A DNA stretch of 64,000 nt from Saliphagus infecundisoli (GTDB lineage: Archaea > Halobacteriota > Halobacteria > Halobacteriales > Natrialbaceae), in the NCBI RefSeq assembly GCF_020177375.1, contig NZ_JAIWHV010000001.1, forward strand, positions 620,001 through 684,000, given 5' to 3'. The notes beneath the pieces are model-generated. The model saw only the letters and a program-made list of their open reading frames with translations, did not search any database and was not told the origin of the DNA. The translations under genes were made by a program, and so were the position numbers. Of the stretch, positions 61,332 through 64,000 are shown one piece after another (the first letter of the stretch is position 1; each line of letters opens with the position of its first letter).

Positions 61332-62183
61332 TTATTCGGCGTCCTCGGCGGCGGCGATGACGCGTTCGACCAGCTCGTCGTCCTCGACGAGGTACTCGAC
61401 GGTCTCGCGGACGCGTGCGACCAGTTCCTCGTCGGTCATGAGGTCGGCGACGACCTCGAGCATCCAGTCGACGTCGATGGTAAAGGAGAGGAGTTCGGTA
61501 CCGGTCTCGTCACACAGCGTGACGCGGACCTCGTGGATGTCGGTGCTGAACCCGTCCATGTCGCCGATCGACTCGACGGTGTCGGTCGGGACCGACTCGA
61601 CGGTGTCCATCAGCATCGGTTCGATCGCTTCGAGCATCGGCTCGATCTCCTCGGCCGACATCGACTCGACGTCCTCGCTCGAGATCGATTCGGCGTCCTC
61701 GGCCGAGATCGATTCGGGGTCCATCTCGGCGAGCATCCCGAGGCCCTCCGCCGACATCGGGACCTCCCCGAGGAGGTCCTCGCGGCTGGTGTCGACGACC
61801 CCGTTGACGACGAGGACGCCCTCCTCGCAGGCCATCCAGTCGACGGTCATGGCGTCGCCCCCGACGCTGAACCCGTCAGCGTCGAACCCCGTGATCCCCT
61901 CGACGTCGCCGTCGTAGTCGGCGTCGGGACCGTCCTCGCTGTCGGACTCCTCGTTGCCGCTCTCCTCGCCGGCCGTCCCGTCGTCGCTGTTGTCGGCGCC
62001 GCTCTCGTCGGTGCCGTTCTCGCTTCCGTCGGCCGTCTCCTCGCCGCCGCCCGTTTCGTTGGAGGTCTCGTCGGACGTCTCGTTGCCGTCCGTGTCGTCG
62101 CCTTCCTGGGCCCGCCCCGTACAGCCGGCGACGGCGACGGCCAACGCGCCCGCACTCCCGTACAGCAGCTCTCGTCGTTCCAT
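61332..62183 (-). CDS. Lipoprotein with twin-arginine-like signal and internal SxED/VES repeats
   Basis: 283 residues. MERRELLYGSAGALAVAVAGC: an RR motif near the start and a Cys at residue 21 in a lipobox-like AVAGC, consistent with a haloarchaeal Tat lipoprotein. After a ~75-residue acidic Glu/Asp/Asn/Gly stalk, a folded-looking part begins at about residue 100. Residues ~150-205 contain tandem short repeats of the type ESISAED/ESMSAEE/TVESIP. ATG 62183 has GGAGG four bases upstream. TATA-like CTATAAAATA lies at 62229-62238 in plus-strand orientation, ~50 nt before the start. Function unknown. Confidence 0.82.
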   Translation of the reverse strand: MERRELLYGSAGALAVAVAGCTGRAQEGDDTDGNETSDETSNETGGGEETADGSENGTDESGADNSDDGTAGEESGNEESDSEDGPDADYDGDVEGITGFDADGFSVGGDAMTVDWMACEEGVLVVNGVVDTSREDLLGEVPMSAEGLGMLAEMDPESISAEDAESISSEDVESMSAEEIEPMLEAIEPMLMDTVESVPTDTVESIGDMDGFSTDIHEVRVTLCDETGTELLSFTIDVDWMLEVVADLMTDEELVARVRETVEYLVEDDELVERVIAAAEDAE

Positions 62184-62228
62184 ACGTCCTCCGTCTACGA
62201 GCGGGTGCAAAAACGTTTTGGTGAGGAT

Positions 62229-62238
62229 CTATAAAATA
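62229..62238 (-). promoter_or_regulatory. TATA-like element of the lipoprotein gene
   Basis: TATTTTATAG on the minus strand, predicting transcription start near 62207 and a leader of about 24 nt. It is in the AT-richest part of the divergent intergenic region. Confidence 0.5.
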
Positions 62239-62437
62239 TATTGTTAGTCCGGCGTTCGAATCCCGTCGAAACAGTCAGGAACGAACGACGGAATCCCGAC
62301 CGTCCACCGGAGGGAATCGACGGACGACGGTCGTGCAGCGATTCGACCCGAAACCCTCGTATTACCGGCCGCAACCGCCGATAACGGTGGAATCGAATCC
62401 ACAGTCTTTATCAGTAGGAAGGTGGTGAGTCCGGTCA

Positions 62438-62713
62438 ATGCTCCTCTCAGTGGACCGATCGGACCGGGACTCTACCCGGTCGCTCAGTTTCGAGATCATC
62501 GCGGCCGTCGCCGAACGCGAGGGTGTCGATCCGACCGAGATCGAACCCCCCGAGTACGAGGCGCTGTACGAGGTCTTGGATCCCGAAGCGCTCGACGCGC
62601 TGTTCGCCCCCCGTCAGAACGGCGCCGAGCGCGCCTCCGGACGCGTCGAGTTCCGGTACTGTGGCTACGACGTCACCGTCACCGACGGCGGCGAGGTCTC
62701 GATCGAGAACTGA
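62438..62713 (+). CDS. HalOD1 output domain protein
   Basis: 91 residues. Matches the HalOD1 pattern of haloarchaea: SLSFEIIAAVAEREGVDPTEIEPPEYEALYEVLDPEALDALF followed by VEFRYCGYDVTVTDGGEVSIE. The domain is thought to act as an output module in signalling; here it is a standalone protein. TTTATC at 62407-62412 is centred about 28 nt upstream, fitting an almost leaderless message. Confidence 0.88.
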   Translation: MLLSVDRSDRDSTRSLSFEIIAAVAEREGVDPTEIEPPEYEALYEVLDPEALDALFAPRQNGAERASGRVEFRYCGYDVTVTDGGEVSIEN

Positions 62714-62743
62714 CGGTTCCGGCCGACCGACGCTGGTTTTCCA

Positions 62744-63493
62744 TCAGTCCGCACACGCCGACTCGAAGACCTGCCGGTGGAGGCGGTCGGCGACCCGTTC
62801 CGTCACGGTCTCCAAGTTCACCGTGTCGGCCCGGTTGTACTCGATCAGGCGCTCGAGAGAGTCCTCGTCGCCGCGTTCGTACCGGTGCCAGAGGCGGACG
62901 GCGTCCCGCCCCGAGAGATCGGGTCGCTCGCGCTCGATCCCGAGGTCGCGTTCGACCTGCTTGAGCCCGCCGGTAAGCTCGAGCGTCCGACAGGGGTAGA
63001 GGAGATCGACGTGGGGCAAGGAGGCGTCGACGTCGTAGCAGGTCTCGAGAAAGGGAACGTCGAAGCGCTGGCCGTTGAAGGTGACAAGCAGCGCCGAGCG
63101 GTCGAGTTCGGCCTGGAGGCGCTCGGCCGTCAGATCGCGGCCGGCGACGAGCGTGGTCGTCTCGCCGCCCCGATGGAGGGTGACGGTCGTCACGTCGTTC
63201 GAGTCGGCGTCCAGTCCCGTCGTTTCGATGTCCAGAAAACACGCGCTCCGAGAGGCGTTTTCGTAGAGGCGCCACCGGCTCGAGGCGGGGAGTTCGTCGG
63301 CGAAAAAGGAAAGGTCGTCGTCGGCGAGTCGGGTCCGACCCTCCTCGATGTAGGCCTCGATCCGGTCTGCGGTCGTCGGGCCGACGACGTCCCCCGCGAA
63401 CTCGTCCCAGTGGGTGACCCCCGACTCCCAGAGCTTCCGCTCGGTTCGCTCGCCGACGCCACGAACCGGGATGAAGCTGTTCTCGATTCGCAC
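62744..63493 (-). CDS. DEDD-type 3'-5' exonuclease-like protein (YprB/RNase H-like)
   Basis: 249 residues. Exonuclease motifs: CFLDIETTGLDADSNDV (D-x-E), LVTFNGQRFDVPFLE (N/D) and IEYNRADTVNLE (final Asp). A helix-hairpin-helix-like segment (FIPVRGVGERTERKLWESGVTHWDEF) precedes it near the N terminus, so the protein combines an HhH with a YprB-like nuclease. The GTG at 63493 is chosen because TTTAGA (63516-63521) is centred 26 nt upstream; a longer frame to 63646 would cross that promoter. Confidence 0.85.
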   Translation of the reverse strand: MRIENSFIPVRGVGERTERKLWESGVTHWDEFAGDVVGPTTADRIEAYIEEGRTRLADDDLSFFADELPASSRWRLYENASRSACFLDIETTGLDADSNDVTTVTLHRGGETTTLVAGRDLTAERLQAELDRSALLVTFNGQRFDVPFLETCYDVDASLPHVDLLYPCRTLELTGGLKQVERDLGIERERPDLSGRDAVRLWHRYERGDEDSLERLIEYNRADTVNLETVTERVADRLHRQVFESACAD

Positions 63494-63515
63494 ACCCCTT
63501 CTGGGGCGCGTGTGA

Positions 63516-63521
63516 TCTAAA
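63516..63521 (-). promoter_or_regulatory. TATA-like element for the YprB-like nuclease
   Basis: TTTAGA on the minus strand centred about 26 nt from GTG 63493; supports a leaderless transcript and this start. Confidence 0.4.
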
Positions 63522-63596
63522 GCGTACGGGTTTCCGGCGACGGCGGGACCCCGCGGAACCGGCCGACTTTTCATCCGGCCGACCGTATCGCTCCCC

Positions 63597-64000
63597 ATGG
63601 CCGAGCGAAACGACGCTGCCGACGCCATCGGCGACCTCGTGGACACCCTGGAGGAACTCCGGGGGGAACTCGAGCCGGATAGCCCGGGACCGGGGCGGGG
63701 ACCGCCGCTTCGCCCGCCTACACCCGGGGAGCTCCTCCGGATGGCCGACGAGGTCGCGATCCCGCTCCTGATCCGCGCCCTCGAGGCCCAGATCCGGGCC
63801 CTCGAACGGCTCCAGCGTGCCGTCGGGCTCCTCCGCAGAGAGCGGGAGGTCCGCGAGCGGACGGGCGAGACCCGAGAGCGGAGCCGCGAGCGCGTCGAGG
63901 GCCTCCGGGACCGGACCCTAGACGGGTTGGATGACGTGCTCGCGGAACTCGGGCGGACCGTCGAGGGCGAGCCGACCGATCGACGGGCCCGCGAGCTGCT
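63597..64000 (+). CDS. Haloarchaeal helical protein (partial, cut by right edge)
   Basis: 134 codons visible and no stop before the edge. N-terminal part NDAADAIGDLVDTLEELRGELEPD, then RPPTPGELLRMADEVAIPLLIRALEAQIRALERLQRAVGLL, a long amphipathic helix and further charged helices. Similar proteins with RPPTPxELLR...IPxLI are conserved in haloarchaea without known function. ATG 63597. Divergent from the nuclease gene. Confidence 0.8.
   Translation, partial: MAERNDAADAIGDLVDTLEELRGELEPDSPGPGRGPPLRPPTPGELLRMADEVAIPLLIRALEAQIRALERLQRAVGLLRREREVRERTGETRERSRERVEGLRDRTLDGLDDVLAELGRTVEGEPTDRRAREL

Noticed and set aside
1..64000. CRISPR array, insertion sequence or rRNA operon
   Set aside because: No regularly spaced repeats, transposase frame or rRNA sequence was seen on either strand.

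Overview
The window is chromosomal DNA from a halophilic archaeon (Halobacteria). The evidence is high GC, strongly acidic proteins, many genes joined by 4-nt ATGA/GTGA overlaps, TATA boxes about 26 nt upstream of start codons (leaderless mRNAs), and typical archaeal genes: rps13-rps4-rps11-rpoD, rpoN, rpoK, Cdc48, GINS, PriS, RtcB/archease, KorAB and a haloarchaeal gas vesicle (gvp) locus. I see no CRISPR array, intact insertion sequence, rRNA gene or recognisable replication origin.

Layout. 1-2120: mutS, cut by the left edge. 2166-8798: a gas vesicle cluster in two divergent arms, gvpA-gvpN-gvpO on the minus strand and gvpF-G-H-I-J-K-L-M on the plus strand. The intergenic region between them carries a nested hairpin and a possible leader peptide. 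gvpC, gvpD and gvpE are absent, gvpI looks like a fusion, and GvpO has an N-terminal Cys/His knuckle. 8803-18337: zinc ribbon, glutaredoxin, a second MutS-family ATPase, a YcaO enzyme fused to an E1-like zinc-binding domain, an RNA-binding protein, a DJ-1-like protein, a DHH phosphoesterase, an ornithine cyclodeaminase-family enzyme and a small membrane protein. 18662-24433: DUF3054, tpiA, mbf1, a cyclase-family hydrolase, the overlapping hisC-adenylate kinase-CDP-alcohol transferase operon, and a HEAT-repeat protein.

24497-30623 is a long minus-strand transcription/translation operon: tRNA-Ser, rps13, rps4, rps11, rpoD, tRNA-Leu, rpl18e, rpl13, rps9, rpoN, rpoK, eno, rps2. 30816-34302 is a plus-strand DUF4129/DUF58/membrane-protein operon. 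34313-38964: moaA divergent from an HTH-10 regulator, then rtcB, archease and a GNAT acetyltransferase. 39024-43724: priS and GINS, separated by an oxidoreductase and a lipoprotein gene on the other strand. 43776-49711: peroxiredoxin, a frameshifted cupin/zinc-ribbon gene, cdc48 with a small Hsp20-like partner, tRNA-Val with a 3'-end duplication, and a RimK-RimB type fusion. 49713-64000: AlkA-like glycosylase, MFS transporter, bioB, a methyltransferase, UspA, a class III aminotransferase, an FMN-binding protein, korB-korA, an AI-2E family membrane protein, a flavin reductase-like protein, a Tat-type lipoprotein, a HalOD1 protein, a YprB-like nuclease and a gene cut by the right edge.

Most of the window is core-genome housekeeping. 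The accessory interest lies in the gas vesicle locus (buoyancy), the orphan YcaO enzyme (peptide backbone or side-chain modification, target unknown), the tRNA-Val duplication, and several short inverted or direct repeats placed like operators. Promoter calls are read by eye from TATA position only, and no homology search was possible.
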